Source: Petunia secreta (Eukaryota; Streptophyta; Magnoliopsida; Solanales; Solanaceae). From it: 64,000 nt of DNA. The position numbers and the translations under genes are program-made. Below, piece by piece: positions 1-11,808 of this stretch. The DNA lies in assembly GCA_029990175.1 (NCBI GenBank), contig JARKIP010000033.1:17839001-17903000 (forward strand), written 5' to 3'. The first letter of the stretch is position 1. Each line of letters starts with the position of its first letter. The notes beneath the pieces were generated by a model that ran no database searches, was not told the DNA's origin, and saw nothing but the letters and a program-made list of their open reading frames with translations.

Positions 1-762
1 GTAGGCTGGTACATCAGCACCAGCACAGATGCGAGCCCCTACTAATGCCTGGAAAGGTCGTCCGCCAACTGTTAGGCAGGACACAGCTATTCCTCCGGTG
101 TCTGCAGCGACACCATCAGCACCTGTTCCACTTCCATCTTTGCCTACTATCGTGTCGGGCGCAGTTGTGATTTATTCGGAGGAGTATATGAGACTAGTGG
201 GCATGGCCAGCCATCGGGCCCCCGCTAGTAGGGATGCTGCAGTACCTGTATCGGCACCTCAGCCGACCACTCCAGTTACGAGTACGCCGACCTATGAGGC
301 TACTCCGGATATGGGTCATGTTGTTCAGCCGGGTTCCGCTATTCCTATTCCGGTTATGGGTACCGAGGAGGTAGCTTGGAGGATTGAGTCTTTTATGAAG
401 ATCAGGCCTCCTCAGTTTGATGGCACATCTGCCACTTGTTCTGCCCATCATTTTCTTCAGGAGTGTGAGAAGATTTTTAGAGGTTGCAGCGGAGAAGCAT
501 GTCGGTGTCTGCCTATGACACCAGGTTCTTGGAGCTGTCCCGTTATACGCCAGCTATGGTGGCACTCGAGAGGGACAGGGTGTTGAGATTTATTGAGGGT
601 CTTAACCCTCTGTTGCAGTTTGCTGTCACCACAGTTGCGATTGGCATGACTTATCGCAAGGTAGTGGATGCTGCCAGGCGCTTGGAGGATGCCCATGCCA
701 GGGTTCAGGAGGAGCGGTGCAGGCTATGCTATGACCAGGCAGGGTGCCGAGGCACCTACTGA
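1..762 (+). pseudogene. gag remnant of the Tekay-type element
   Basis: The first frame (from about 29) has a Pro/Thr/Ser-rich leader, then a segment with RIESFMKIRPPQFDGTS, the typical start of the chromovirus Gag core (Retrotrans_gag). The reading then shifts near 480 to another frame with MSVSAYDTRFLELSRYTP and FIEGLNPLLQFAVTT, the end of the same core. The middle of the capsid domain, including the usual aromatic segment, is missing, and the zinc knuckle normally downstream is not seen. Gag would form the cytoplasmic virus-like particle. It is broken by an internal deletion plus frame change. The true start may lie left of the window. Confidence 0.75.
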
Positions 763-774
763 TGATATTGCAAG

Positions 775-1135
775 TATGCATTCTATTTGTGGTCGCAGTG
801 CCGTTGTTTATTTAATCCGGGGTTTTGCTTATTTATATCTATCGCCTGGGTTTGCCCTTATTAGGGCAAGGATTGGATTTGCCCTTATTTGATGATCCTT
901 AAATGGATGGTATATCTATCGGGAGATTTTATATGTATGAATAAGGGTTATTGGCAGCGCTTATGTTCTTATATGCAGTGTAGAGTCCCTAGTAGACTCG
1001 CTGGTTTTAGATATGACGGATTTGACGTCACTAGGGATATTGATTTATTGGTATCCTGTCATGCGACACTGGGTTGCCATGTCGAGTCAGTGGCTATCGG
1101 TATTGAAGGCGGGATCAGAATGGCGCAGCGGTAGC
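775..1135 (+). pseudogene. aspartic protease remnant of the Tekay-type element
   Basis: Degenerate reading in more than one frame. A segment near 790-860 resembles the chromovirus protease start (CGRSAVV, then a position where the D-P/S-G-S active-site loop is expected; the active-site Asp codon is no longer recognisable). A second segment near 1015-1125 (FDV..DIDLLVSCHATLGCHVESV) matches the end of the same domain. In the intact family this protease matures the Gag-Pol polyprotein. The sequence jumps from here directly to the end of RNase H at about 1140, so RT and the RT-RNase H linker are deleted. Confidence 0.6.
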
Positions 1136-1137
1136 GT

Positions 1138-1483
1138 GATGGACCCAGAATTATTTGGAGGGATTATAATGTTTTCTATTCGCTATCATTTCGGGAAATT
1201 TAGCGTTGTAGCCGACACCTTGAGTAGGAAGTCCATGGGTAGCCTTGCCTATCTTGATGCTGATATGAGGCCGTTGGCTCGTGAGTTGCAGGTTTTGTCC
1301 ATTAGTGGCGTTCGGTTTGATGATTCTGTTCCAGGCCGGGTGCTTGCATATGTGGGGTCGCAGTCGTCTCTAGCTTCCCAGATTCGGGAAAGGCAGTTCG
1401 AGGATCCTTATCTGAGAGATCTCCAGGACAGGGTCCTGAGTGGGGGAGTGTCCTCGTTCGTGATTGGTGATGATGGTGCCTAG
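1138..1483 (+). pseudogene. RNase H C-terminal end and integrase linker
   Basis: The open frame contains SIRYHFGKFSVVADTLSRKS, the family's RNase H terminus (usually Y-H-P-G-K-x-N-x-V-A-D-A-L-S-R-K), then the linker and integrase N-terminal approach (RQFEDPYLRDLQDRVL). It ends at a TAG codon at 1481-1483; the same frame continues into the integrase after it, so this is a point stop in the polyprotein, not a natural end. The catalytic part of RNase H is absent. Confidence 0.8.
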
Positions 1484-2851
1484 CGGCTTAACGGCCGGGT
1501 TTGTGTTCCAGCTATTGAGGAGCTGAGGCAGATGATTTTGGCAGAGGCTCATAGTTCGAGATATTCCATTCATCATGATACTGCGAAGATGTATTATGAT
1601 CTTCGGGAGCTGTATTGGTGGAAAGGGATGAAGAGAGATGTTGCTGATTTTGTGTCTCGGGGCTTGAATTGCCAGCAGGTGAAGTATGAGCACCGGAGGC
1701 TAGCCGGGGTGACTCAGTCTATGCCCATTCCCGAGTGGAAGTGGGAGCAGATCACTATGGATTTCGTAGTTAGTTTGCCGCTGACCGCGGGCAAGCATGA
1801 TTCCGTGTGGGTAGTAGTAGATCGACTGGCTAAGTCGGCTCACTTCATTCCAGTGAGGACTACTTATACCTCGGGATGTTTGGCTCGTATTTTCCTCGAG
1901 CAGATTGTGAGGTTGCGTGGAGCTCCGGTATCTATCATATCCGACCGAGGTGCTCAGTTCACAACTCAGTTTTGGAGGTCTTTCCAGAGAGAGCTGGGTA
2001 CTCGGGTCGATCTTAGCACTGCATTTCATCCGCAGACTGATGGCCAGTCCGAGCGGAGTATTCAGATCCTCGAGGATATGTTGAGGGCGTGTGCTATTGA
2101 TTTTGGAGGCCATTGGGATAGTCATTTGCCGCTAGCAGAGTTTGCATATAATAATAGCTATCAGGCTTCCATTCAGATGGCTCCGTTTGAGGCATTGTAT
2201 GGTCAGAGATGTCGCTCGCCCATTGGTTGGTTCGAGTCTGGTGAGGTCCAGGTGTTGGGGCCAGATTTGGTGCAGCAGACCTTGGATAAGGTCCGGGTTA
2301 TTCAGGATCGACTCCGTACGGCTCAGAGCCGGCAGATATCTTATGCAGATCGGAGGCGGAGGGATCTTGAGTTTATGGTTGGGGACCGGGTATTCCTCAG
2401 AGTGTCGCCCATGAAGGGTGTGATGAGATTTGGGAAGAAAGGCAAGCTCAGTCCTAGGTTCATTGGGCCTTTTGAGATATTGGAGCGCATTGGCGCTGTT
2501 GCTTATAGACTAGCTTTGCCTCCCACTATGTCAGTTCATCCAGTGTTTCATGTGTCGATGCTCCGGAAGTGCATTCGTGATCCATCTCATGTGATCGACA
2601 TGGCTTCCGTGGAGGTGGATGGCGACTTAGCTTATTCGGAAAAGCCCATTGCTATTTTAGCTAGAGGGGTCCGTAAGCTGAGGTCGAAGGTGATCCCGCT
2701 TGTGAGAGTTCAGTGGGGACATCACTCCAGTGCCGAGGCTACTTGGGAGCTTGAGTTCGAGATGCGCGAGAGGCATCCGCGCTTGTTCGATGATTCAGGT
2801 ATGAAATCCTTATATTTTCTAAGCCTGAATTCGTATTTTAAGTTTTATTGA
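1484..2851 (+). CDS. gypsy integrase with chromodomain (part of broken pol)
   Basis: Integrase catalyses insertion of the cDNA into chromosomes. Zinc-binding N-domain at about 1545-1690: the two histidines are present (AHSSRYSIHHD) but the first Cys of the CxxC pair is Gly (RGLNCQQV). Core domain: Asp in ITMDFVVSLP, Asp in SDRGAQFTTQFW and Glu in DGQSERSIQILEDML give a full D,D-35-E triad. Next come the GPY/F module (GKLSPRFIGPFEIL) and a chromodomain-like tail (IPLVRVQWGHHSSAEATWE) near 2700-2780. An ATG occurs at 1532, but the frame is open from 1484, so the methionine is unlikely to be a true start. The 440-residue frame has no internal stop. Without the deleted RT it cannot act in cis. 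Confidence 0.88.
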   Translation, partial: RLNGRVCVPAIEELRQMILAEAHSSRYSIHHDTAKMYYDLRELYWWKGMKRDVADFVSRGLNCQQVKYEHRRLAGVTQSMPIPEWKWEQITMDFVVSLPLTAGKHDSVWVVVDRLAKSAHFIPVRTTYTSGCLARIFLEQIVRLRGAPVSIISDRGAQFTTQFWRSFQRELGTRVDLSTAFHPQTDGQSERSIQILEDMLRACAIDFGGHWDSHLPLAEFAYNNSYQASIQMAPFEALYGQRCRSPIGWFESGEVQVLGPDLVQQTLDKVRVIQDRLRTAQSRQISYADRRRRDLEFMVGDRVFLRVSPMKGVMRFGKKGKLSPRFIGPFEILERIGAVAYRLALPPTMSVHPVFHVSMLRKCIRDPSHVIDMASVEVDGDLAYSEKPIAILARGVRKLRSKVIPLVRVQWGHHSSAEATWELEFEMRERHPRLFDDSGMKSLYFLSLNSYFKFY

Positions 2852-2953
2852 TTTCGGGTGGTACCGAGGGGTCCTCGAAATCCGTGCCAGCTTCGTGGCT
2901 AGTTTGTGGACCCTACCATAGACTTGGGCTCGTCCGAGGACGGCCGAGAGTCT

Positions 2954-2966
2954 AAGTGGGGGAGAA
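2954..2966 (+). other. polypurine tract of the Tekay-type element
   Basis: AAGTGGGGGAGAA lies immediately before the LTR start TGTAACGACC. This is the expected plus-strand primer position for reverse transcription. The same type of tract recurs inverted at 54047-54060. Confidence 0.85.
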
Positions 2967-4508
2967 TGTAACGACCCTCAAATAGTCGTTACGGGAATCG
3001 AGACCTCGATCTGCGTGTCGATAGTCTCAAAAGCTCCGTTAGGTCATTTATGACCTGTTCGTGAAATTTGAATCAAAACGGAGTCCGTTTGATAGGTTTT
3101 CGAGAAAAGGATCCGTTTATGAAATTCCGGAAAGGAATTTGGGGTTTCGATAGGTCGTTTTGAGTAAACGAACCCCGATGGAAAATCCGAGTGCACCGTT
3201 AGGTCCGTCTCGTCATTTATGATATGTAGCAACCTTCAAAATTGAAAACGGACCTCGTTTGATAGGACTTTTGATAAAGTCTCCGTTTCGGAAGTTTAAA
3301 AGAGTTAAAAGAGGTTTCCGAACTCGATTTGAGCAAATGAGCTCCGATGAGAGATCCGAAAGTTCCGTTAGGTTCGTACAGTCATTTGTGACTTGTAGCA
3401 ACTTTCGGAATTGGATTCCGAGGTCGTTTGGTTAAATTTCGCTATTTTGGCGAAAGTCGAAAATTGAACCTTTGCCGTGGGACCCACTTTTTGAGTTCTG
3501 GAGGTCCGAATTGAGTTCTGTCTGGACGATCATGTCGCCCAAGTATTTTATGACTTGTGTGCAAAATTTGGGGTCATTCCGAGCTTCGTAGGGTCCCGTT
3601 TGGACCCAAAACAGTTCGGATTTTTCTGCTGTTTCTGCTACTGTTTCTGTTGCGAGCAGCCGGAAAATGGAATTTTTCCGGCCAATACGTAAGGAATTAG
3701 GAAAAACTCAAAACATGAAAGTTGTAGCCCTTTGAGTTGTGGTTCTAATGTCATCGGTTTGAGGTCATTTGGACATTCCTACAAGAAGTTATGCTTATTT
3801 TACTAGACGCTGTCCAGAGAGGACATTTCCTCTGCGCGACCAAGGTCGCGATCGCGCATGTATAGTTGTTTTTCAGCTTATTAAAGGCCATTTCGGCCAT
3901 AACTTGGTAAAACCAAGTTCTAACTCAAATGAGGCGATTTGGGGGCGATTTTGGAAGGCCCAAAACATGTATAAACATAAGGTATGCCTCCATAACTTAT
4001 CTTGTATCATTTATATCAAGAATCAAAGCTTGATTCTTGAAAATGGGTTAAAACCCTAGCTTCCTAGATTTGAAATTAATTAACGAGCAAGGCTCGTATG
4101 ATGAAAGTAATTTCATATTTGGACTCACAGGAGTGTGGGTAGTCCGGAAATATATATTTTATTAATTTTGGGCTCGGTCCCACCCGAGGATATTTTGGTA
4201 ATTTTACCCTAAGTCGTATATGAGCTTAGTTCTCTATAATTGAGCACTAATGAGTGCTATATTGTCTTGATAGACTTAGAGGAAAGTTCCCCGAGGATAA
4301 GAAGAGCATGAAAGGAGATTGCTTCCTAGCTTTGAACCGGAATTCGAGGTAAGTGAGACTTGACCTCTACTTTGCTTGTGGATACGTCCAGCATGCTAGT
4401 ACGCTTCGGGTATTCTTATGTGATTAGCTTAGGGCTATGTGTTAAATATGAATTGACTAGCGTTGGCTAGGTATATTACTATTAATTAAACATGAATAGT
4501 AAAGACAT

Positions 4509-4712
4509 GAGTTGACCGAGGTATGTGCCGGTCTAGACGCTATATTGAGATAGCGATTAATTATATTGTGGGATTGCTTACTATTATTTGATCATAAATA
4601 GTGAGTACATGAGTTGACCGAGGTATGTGCCGGTCTAGACGCTACATTGAGATAGTGATGACTTATATTGTGGGATTGCTTGCTATGTCATGATTAGATA
4701 GCAAGGACCTGG
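4509..4712 (+). repeat. 102-bp tandem duplication inside the LTR
   Basis: The word GAGTTGACCGAGGTATGTGC begins at 4509 and again at 4611, with near-identical sequence between them. A third, degenerate partial unit follows. The solo LTR at 40124-42944 has fewer units here. Confidence 0.8.
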
Positions 4713-5028
4713 GGATATGGCCGAGGATGTTGCCGGTATATCATTGATTATGTCTTGCCGAGGTTTCTGCCGGCTTATGTACGAATTTGGTACTTGTATG
4801 GTTATCATGACGGGTTGTGTAGTGCTGACTCCTCGTAACCTTTGGTTAGACGACACGGGAGTAGGGATTGTACCTCCAAACCGTCGTCGGGTTAACCTCC
4901 GCTTTACATTGAGCTAGCATAACCAATCTTGGTTACAGTGACTGTGTAATATTATCGTTATTAATATTTCTGTTATTATTTCTGTTATTGTTATTAATGT
5001 CGTGGATATTAATACTGTTAGAGGGACA

Positions 5029-5265
5029 CTTGACAGGGGGTGTGGTGTCGCCTATACTATGAGATGTGTCACACTTGACAGGGGGTGTGGTGTGGACACT
5101 TGATTATTGAGATGTGACACACTTGACAGGGGGTGTGGTGTGGTCACTAGATATTTGAGATGTGACACACTTGATAGGGGGTGTGGTGTGGTCACTAGAT
5201 TGTTGAGACACGATACACTTGACAGGGGGTGTGGTGTGGTCGTATATAGATGAGGTGAGACAATG
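5029..5265 (+). repeat. 48-bp tandem repeat array inside the LTR
   Basis: CTTGACAGGGGGTGTGGTGT (one copy with T for C) begins at about 5029, 5074, 5122, 5170 and 5218, giving spacings of 45, 48, 48 and 48 bp. The same array is present in reverse orientation in the solo LTR near 40870-41040. Confidence 0.9.
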
Positions 5266-6169
5266 ACTACGGGTCATTGGTCTACCTCCTTATGATTGAG
5301 ACAGTGACTACGGGTCACTGGTATGTTGTTTATGTTGACAATGGCGTTATGGCCTATAGACGGAGCCGCACAGGGTGCGTGCTGATATTGAGTGATGAAT
5401 GTATTGTTGCCTACGTCCGTTGGCGGTGTTTCTAGCCTACCGTAGGTTTAGGTTAGTCGGCGTGGGAGTAGAGATGGGACCTCCAAACCACTGTTTGATT
5501 GACCTAGGCCTTACGTTGGGTGGGCATAATCCTCTTTGACTTGTGTATGATATTCTGAGACTACTGGCTTACTTAATGTGTTGTGACATATGCTATCTGT
5601 ATGTACATAGGTACATACGTATGGATATATATAATTATATATACTTGGATAATTATATTGTGAATATGTGCGACTGCGCTATTTATTTACGTAGAAACGA
5701 CGTGCTTAGTTGCTTGCGATGCATGTTTGCGACTTGTCCCGCAAGGGTGATTTAGCGGGCCTGTCAGTGATCTTACTGGGCTTCGGCTCATAACTTACTC
5801 TGCCACATGTGCAGGTACTTCTTCTAGATAGCCATCGAGACAGTAGCGACCGTTCGAGGCTGCTGTATTATTTGTTGAGGTGAGCCAACCGTACAGTCCA
5901 CGGTGGCGTACCGCCAGTGTTGTATAGAGATAGACTCCACTTCACTTCTGTTGTATTTTATTTCGATTGAGTCACTCTATAGATGCTCCATTGGTGTTTG
6001 TTGGGTATAGTAGACAGGGGTGTCTACCTTCTTTTGGATTCCAATTTTATATATATATATTTCATCATGTTTCTCTTCTTTCAGTTTATTTCCGCATTTT
6101 TGTTTCTGTTGGTTCGCCTAGGCAATATCGTTTAGGTGCCATCACGGATCCAGATTTTGGGTCGTGACA

Positions 6170-8205
6170 GGTATGATTGTCAAGGACAGGGTCGATGACC
6201 TAAAGTCGACCTACAAACCTAAAGAGATAATGGACGAAATGCAGAGGTGTTACGGTATACACATAGATTATATGAAGGCTTGGAGAGAAAAAGAAATGGC
6301 CATTGCAATGATACGAGGAGACCCAACTGATCTTACAAGAAGCTGCCAAGTTACCTTTATATGTTAGAGCAATGAAACCCAGGGTCAGTTGTTGCTTTGC
6401 ATGCAAGTGAGGACCATTTGTTCAAGTACGCTTTTGTTGCTTTAAATGCTTCAATAAAGGGATTTCAACATTGCAAACCAATCGTAGTCGTTGATGGTAG
6501 CTTCCTAAAAGCAGCGCACAAAGGAACATTCCTAGCTGCCAGTACATTAGATGCAGCAGGTAAAGCGATTTCTAACGCTACCTGTTGTATCATACTGTTT
6601 CAGCATCTCTCATTTGTTTCATACTGTTTCAGCTTTGTATCAGACTATTTGAACTTTGGTATCAAGATTTTTAAGACCATATATTTTATCTATTTCATCA
6701 TCTTTTATCTTTACCAGACTGTTTCACTTTTGTATCAAACTATTTTCAGCTTTTGTATCAGGCTTTTTCAGACATATGGTTTATTTGTATCAGATTGCTT
6801 CAATTTTTGTATCAGCTTTGTATCAGACTGTTTGAACTCTGGTACAGACTTTTTAAAGCCATGTATTTTCTCTGTTTCATCTTGTTTTATTTGTATCTAA
6901 CTGTTTCACTTTGTATCAAAATATTTACAGCTTTTTGCTATCAGTTTCTTTGAGGACTATACTTTAGTGTTTAAGCTTTCTATTTGAATCGGACTGTTTC
7001 AATTTGTACTTGTGTGACACTGTTTCAAATATTTATCTTACTGTTTCTTTCCATAGGGAGCATACTGCCGTTTGCGTATGCAATTGTTGATTCAGAGAAC
7101 GATGCCTCATGGCAATGGTTCTTTGAGAAGTTCAAATATACTTGGTGAGCGAGAAAACATGTGCGTTGTGTCAAACCGTAACGAGAGCATAATTAAGGCT
7201 ACTACAATCGTATATCCTCAGGTCCCACATTATGCATGCATATGGCACTTGTGGAACAACATTAAGACTAAGTTCAAGAAATGTGAAGAGAAGCTCCATT
7301 GGACGTTCTTCATTATGGCAAAGGCATACACCGTACAGGAATTTGACACATACATGAACAGTGTGGAAAAAATGGATAAACGTATCAAAGCATACTTGCT
7401 AAATGCTGGATACCATAAATGGTCAAGGGCGCATTCAACAGTAAATAGGGGGTTTACAATGACAGCAAACATTGCAGAATCCTCGAATGCGGTCAACAGG
7501 GATGCGCGTGATATGCCTGTAGTCGCATTTATGGAGTACATGCGCTCACTGATTGGGACTTGGACTGATTATAACAGGAAGAAAGCACATGAGACATTCA
7601 CACCTCTTGGATTCAAGTACAACAAAATACTGGATGGATACAGAAGCACAACTATGCAGCTTAAGGTAGTATAGAAACTGTTTCATTTTCACTATATCTA
7701 AGTTCTTTCATCCTGTATCTTCCTTGTATTTTCTGTTTAAAAAATGTATCATCCTGTGTGTCGTAGATACATTCAACAGGAAATGAAGCAGCTATCTATG
7801 ATGGTGAAAAAAAAATTCATTGTTAATCTGAACGAACGGAAATGCTGTTGTGGAAAATTTCAAATGGAAGAACTGCCCTGTGTGCATTCTTTGGCTATTC
7901 TAAAGTACAAAGGCCTGGAAGAAGAAGATTACACCTGTAACTACTACTCAACAAAGTCCCTAGTAAAGACATATGAGTTCCATGTTAATCCGATACCAGA
8001 TAAAAGCAGATGGGAGATTCCAGCATTTGTTTCAGAAATTGAACTACTCCCGCCAGTTGTTAGACGGCCAGCAGGAAAGCCAAAAACAACTAGATACAAA
8101 CCACAATGGGAAGTACATGCAAAAAGGACAAAGATCACGTGTGCAAATTGTGGTCACGAAGGACACAACAGAAAAAGTTGCGCACATCCTTCGAAGCCCA
8201 AATAG
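6170..8205 (+). pseudogene. MuDR-type MULE transposase, 5' truncated, three exons visible
   Basis: Catalyses DNA transposition by a DDE mechanism in the nucleus. Exon 1 (6170-6559) has the pre-catalytic region (YKPKEIMDEMQRCYGIHIDY) and VVDGSFLKAAHKGTF with the first Asp. Intron 6560-7056 is GT-AG. Exon 2 (7057-7665) has AIVDSENDASWQWFFEKF and ACIWHLWNNIKTKF. Intron 7666-7766 is GT-AG. Exon 3 (7767-8205) has a SWIM finger (KCCCGKFQMEELPCVH) and a C-terminal CCHC knuckle (CANCGHEGHNRKSC). Damage: a frameshift near 6330, a TGA at 6373-6375, and the usual S-D-R motif reads SNRN, so the second catalytic Asp appears replaced. The 5' part was separated by the Tekay insertion. Confidence 0.88.
6560..7056 (+). 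repeat. transposase intron 1, built of CTGTTTCA and GTATCAGA words
   Basis: The intron has a GT donor after ...GCAGCAG and an AG acceptor in TTTCCATAG. Its interior repeats short degenerate words (CTGTTTCA, GTATCAGACTGTTT, GTATCAAA) many times. The same words, in the same orientation, fill intron 2 and the 3' flank to about 8670. Confidence 0.75.
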
Positions 8206-8843
8206 AACTTTTTTTAGTTCTTTCTTTGTCATTGAATCTGAACTATTAGAAGTGATACAGTTTGAGAATTGTTTCGTGATTGTTTCAAGATATTCCCAAC
8301 TGTTAATACATTTAGCTGTCTGTATCAGACTGTTTCATGACTGTATTAAACTGTTTCACCTTTATGTTTTACTTTTTTTTTCACATTGGATCTGAATGGT
8401 TAGAAGTGATTCAGTTTCACAAGTAGTTCCTTCGTGTTTCAAGATATTTTTGTCTGTTTTTGTGTCACTTTAGCTATCTGAGACAGTTAATAATTGTGTC
8501 AAACTGTTTCATAGTTGTATTTTACTGTTTCTTTGTCATTGAATCTGACTGGTTAGAAGTGATACAGTTTCACAAATGGTTGCTGAGGAAGTCAAGATAT
8601 TTTCAACTGTTTCTGTGTCAATTTAGCTATCTGATACAGTTAATAATTGTATGAAACTGTTTCATACTTGAAAAAGGAACAAGAATAAAACACAATTGCT
8701 GTAAATATAAGCCTTTCGAAACTATCATACATAACCACAACAAACAACATCCAGAACAAACAACTTCCAGAACAAACAGCATACTAAAGAAGAAACGGTT
8801 ACTCCTTGAAACATAAACATAGAAACATCACAAAGAAACAGAA
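8206..8843. other. intergenic spacer between the convergent MULE1 genes
   Basis: No coding sequence. From 8215 to about 8665 the + strand is T-rich and repeats CTGTTTC and GTATCAG words. From about 8690 onward the base bias flips to A-rich (GAAACA, AACAAACAAC), matching the switch to the minus-strand gene. Confidence 0.6.
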
Positions 8844-8846
8844 CTA

Positions 8847-10020
8847 ATGGTTGGGATTAGCAACTTGTAAACGACGCTTTATGGCGCCTTTTCTCTTAGC
8901 AAGACGCCCTGGATTTTCACATGCGCTCACTACATCTAAATCAATCTTCCTTTTGCCACAATCCCAAAGCAGCGTTGCAAGACGGCCACGGTAAAGACCT
9001 ATATCAAAGTCAGGCACACTTGTGATATCACTCGGAGAAATAAAGTACTCCGCATACGCCATGATAAACATTCCACAATTCCTGAAACAGTGACAAAAAA
9101 ATGACAATATATACAGTTAGTAATTATGTCACAGATGTGATTCACATAATCTGAACTAATAAAGGGAAAAGAAACATACAGGGAACCACAACTCTGTTGC
9201 GGAAGGTTTGGAACAAAGAAAAACCCAAAAAGATCATCTAGATCTACATCAGCATATGCTTCACTCGTATGAATATCAATGTCGGGCCTTGACTAGTAAA
9301 ATTCAGTCAGTACAAGATAACGTGGAACCAACTCAGCAATCTTTTCAACAACTTCAACAACAGCTGCATTATGACGAGCACCCCCACCACTCATTGAATC
9401 GTATATCCCAATGGACCTATCCTTGAATGATACTACACCCAACACCTAATGACAGAGAGACTTTATATTAATCGGAAGCAGAACATAGTCAACCTCTACC
9501 CAAGGCACATTTGCAGGGATCTTGCAGCCTCTAATGTAGCTAGCAACATAATCAACATCAGACAACACTGAAATCCTTGCCACTATTCACATACTTGTCA
9601 TAGATGATCTCGATTATGGTTTGAAACCAACAGTCAGTAGTAGTGAAGGATAATTCAGTCTTCGGTCGATACTTTCCTTGCTTACGCAAATAGTAGAAAA
9701 CAACATTAACATGTTGTAACATTCAAAAAAACATTAATGATATAAATAGATAAAACATTACAGAAACAATGAAGAACGAAAAAAATTACAGTTACAGATG
9801 CACTGAGAAAGAAAAAGAAACAATACAGGGGCATACGTACACACACAATATAAAAGAAACAGAAACACACCCTCACACAGTAGAAGAAACAGAAAAGATA
9901 CAGTAAAGATACAAAACACACACAGACTAAAAAGAAAAACAAAATAAACTTACTGAATCCTGCAATGTATGACCACCATGCAACAGAATATAGAACCACA
10001 TCCGAGCTGACACAGTTTCG
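8847..10020 (-). pseudogene. ULP1-like cysteine peptidase (C48) domain
   Basis: Exons read HVNVVFYYLRKQGKYRPK, then FTTTDCWFQTII, then the catalytic block. At the catalytic His-Trp the sequence is CH followed by TAG, so the His is present but the next codon is a stop. The catalytic Asp is probably the one in GIYDSMSGGG. The Gln region reads NLPQQSCGSL, and after a GTATGT donor (near 9177) and a TTTCAG acceptor the catalytic Cys follows in NCGMFIMAYAEYF. The protein ends LQVANPNH. A second frame break lies near 9570. The triad order His-Asp-Gln-Cys supports the family call; the copy is inactive. Confidence 0.78.
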
Positions 10021-10164
10021 ACTCCGAATTGAAACTCATATAGAAGTATATTGTCAGTTTTGGAAAAGGCACAAATCCAAAAAACATAAACCAAAACAAA
10101 CATGAATTAAAACAATATCCACACGATAAATGATACAATAAACAAGCATTAAATGGGAACAAAC

Positions 10165-11769
10165 CTTCCTTTTTTACGCTTAGCTAGATCATCAACAAAT
10201 GCTACAAACCTATTTAATAATTCTTCATCAATATCCTCTGTGACGGCAATACAAAAAGGATGCCTTTGCAACATCAAAGGTTTGGGCGAAACATAATTGG
10301 CACTGGCACCAGAAGCACACTCACGCAGAAAAGGTGAAACATCATATTTACCAGGACGCTTCACTCTTACCAACGCCTGTGAAGGTGTACTAGTATCTGC
10401 ACGTGGGCTCGCCTGCTCGTTCTCATGGTCACCAACCAACATAATATCAGAATCCTAAGCATGATCATCAACAGCAGCATCGTGCTCAATGGGCTCTTCA
10501 GCGGCATGCTGAACAGGATCTTCATCAACACTGGCACTAAGCTCTACAACAACAGTATCAGCAGGCTTTTCAGCAACCCTTGCACCAGGCTCTGCAGCAA
10601 CAGTATCAGAAGCATCTTCAGCAACAGTGGCAGCAACATCTGCTTCAACAGTATCAGTAGCCTCTTCAGCAACAGTGTCACCAGGTTCTCCAGCAATAGG
10701 GTTAATTCCAAATTATTTCTTCACATTCTTAATGGTGTCAGCAATGTTACATTCCATCTCCGCAAACTTCTCCATCAAAGAAATCATCCGACGGAAAAGA
10801 AGGTCCAGGAATATCTTCCTTACAAAATGAAGCACCATCAGCAGAATAACCTTGAATAAACTAATAAAAAAAAGGGTCAGAAACAATGTACAAGATATGA
10901 TACAGTTTAGAAACAGGGGAGATACAAATATTTTAAAAAACAGAGAAAAAAAAGTCAAACGCGCACCTCATCAGGTTTAGGAGTCTTTAGAAACTCTTGG
11001 TTGAAATTCAAACAAAGGTCGAAGTTTGGGAATTGCAATGAAGGGTCAAAGGACCTTGGTTGAAACTGTTGCGGCCGTTGGAACACGTTTTCCACTAACA
11101 ACTGTTTCAACATTACTGACACCACCATCAGCAGACGAAACATTAATATCTTTTCCGCTGCCGCTTGCTACATTAGTTGCTCCACTAGTAGCACATGGCT
11201 AAAACCACAAAACGAAAAAAATTCATAAAAATAAGAAATAGTAGATGTAAAATTTCATTGGCCTGTTACATTGTTTCTATTTGAAACTATCTGTATCTGT
11301 TTGTATCTGAATGTATCTAGTTTTTTCGTTGTAACTGACATAAGATACATACCGTAACATTAGCCGTATTAACATTTAAACTGTCTGTATCACCAACATC
11401 TGATTGAAACTTTTCTGTAGCACCAAGATCATCGGAATTGAGCTTCTCTGTATCATCACTAGCAGGTGGTGTCCTTAGTGAATCTTGAGGATTAACAGCA
11501 CCACTTTGAGTACCCTGTATAAAACAAAAAAAAAAAGTTAATTGAAACGGACATTACATCGACAAGAAACAATAAACAGTTTCTTCAACAATTAATACAT
11601 GTCCTTGCGCAAGTAGCTTAATTGCATCAACAACTTTTCTAAGCTCCTCACCAGAGAATTCCTTAACATTGTTAAACTGATCATCAACCTTCAAAAGAAA
11701 CAAAGGCAAAACAGTATGACAATAATTCTAACTGTTTCAACAAAGTAAAAACGCATAAACACAAATACA

Positions 11770-11808
<39 letters not shown>

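Larger units (their letters stand above)
1..6169 (+). mobile_element. Ty3/gypsy chromovirus (Tekay/Del-type), 3' part, enters from the left edge
   Basis: This is the 3' portion of an LTR retrotransposon; its 5' LTR lies outside the window. In order it holds a gag remnant, a protease remnant, the end of RNase H, an integrase with a C-terminal chromodomain, a polypurine tract and a 3.2 kb 3' LTR. RT and most of RNase H are deleted. The order protease-RNase H-integrase and the chromodomain identify a Ty3/gypsy chromovirus; the very long LTR starting TGTAACGACC suggests the Tekay/Del clade (inference). DNA following the LTR at 6170 is transposase coding sequence of a MULE, so this element has inserted into that MULE. 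The target duplication cannot be checked because the left end is missing. Confidence 0.9.
2967..6169 (+). repeat. 3' LTR of the Tekay-type element (about 3.2 kb)
   Basis: Starts TGTAACGACC after the polypurine tract and ends GGGTCGTGACA. The ends and much of the body match, in reverse, the solo LTR at 40124-42944, which fixes both boundaries. It is about 380 bases longer than that copy, in part because of internal tandem repeats (102-bp and 48-bp units). A short G+C-rich GCGATCGCG-type block lies near 3836-3860. The small open frames inside (for example 3769-4059) have no recognisable domain. Confidence 0.9.

Noticed and set aside
3769..4059. 96-codon frame in the Tekay LTR
   Set aside because: Not conserved as an open frame in the solo LTR and shows no recognised domain.
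5029..5265. Regularly spaced repeats resembling a CRISPR array
   Set aside because: Units are contiguous 48-bp tandem repeats without unique spacers, inside a plant LTR.
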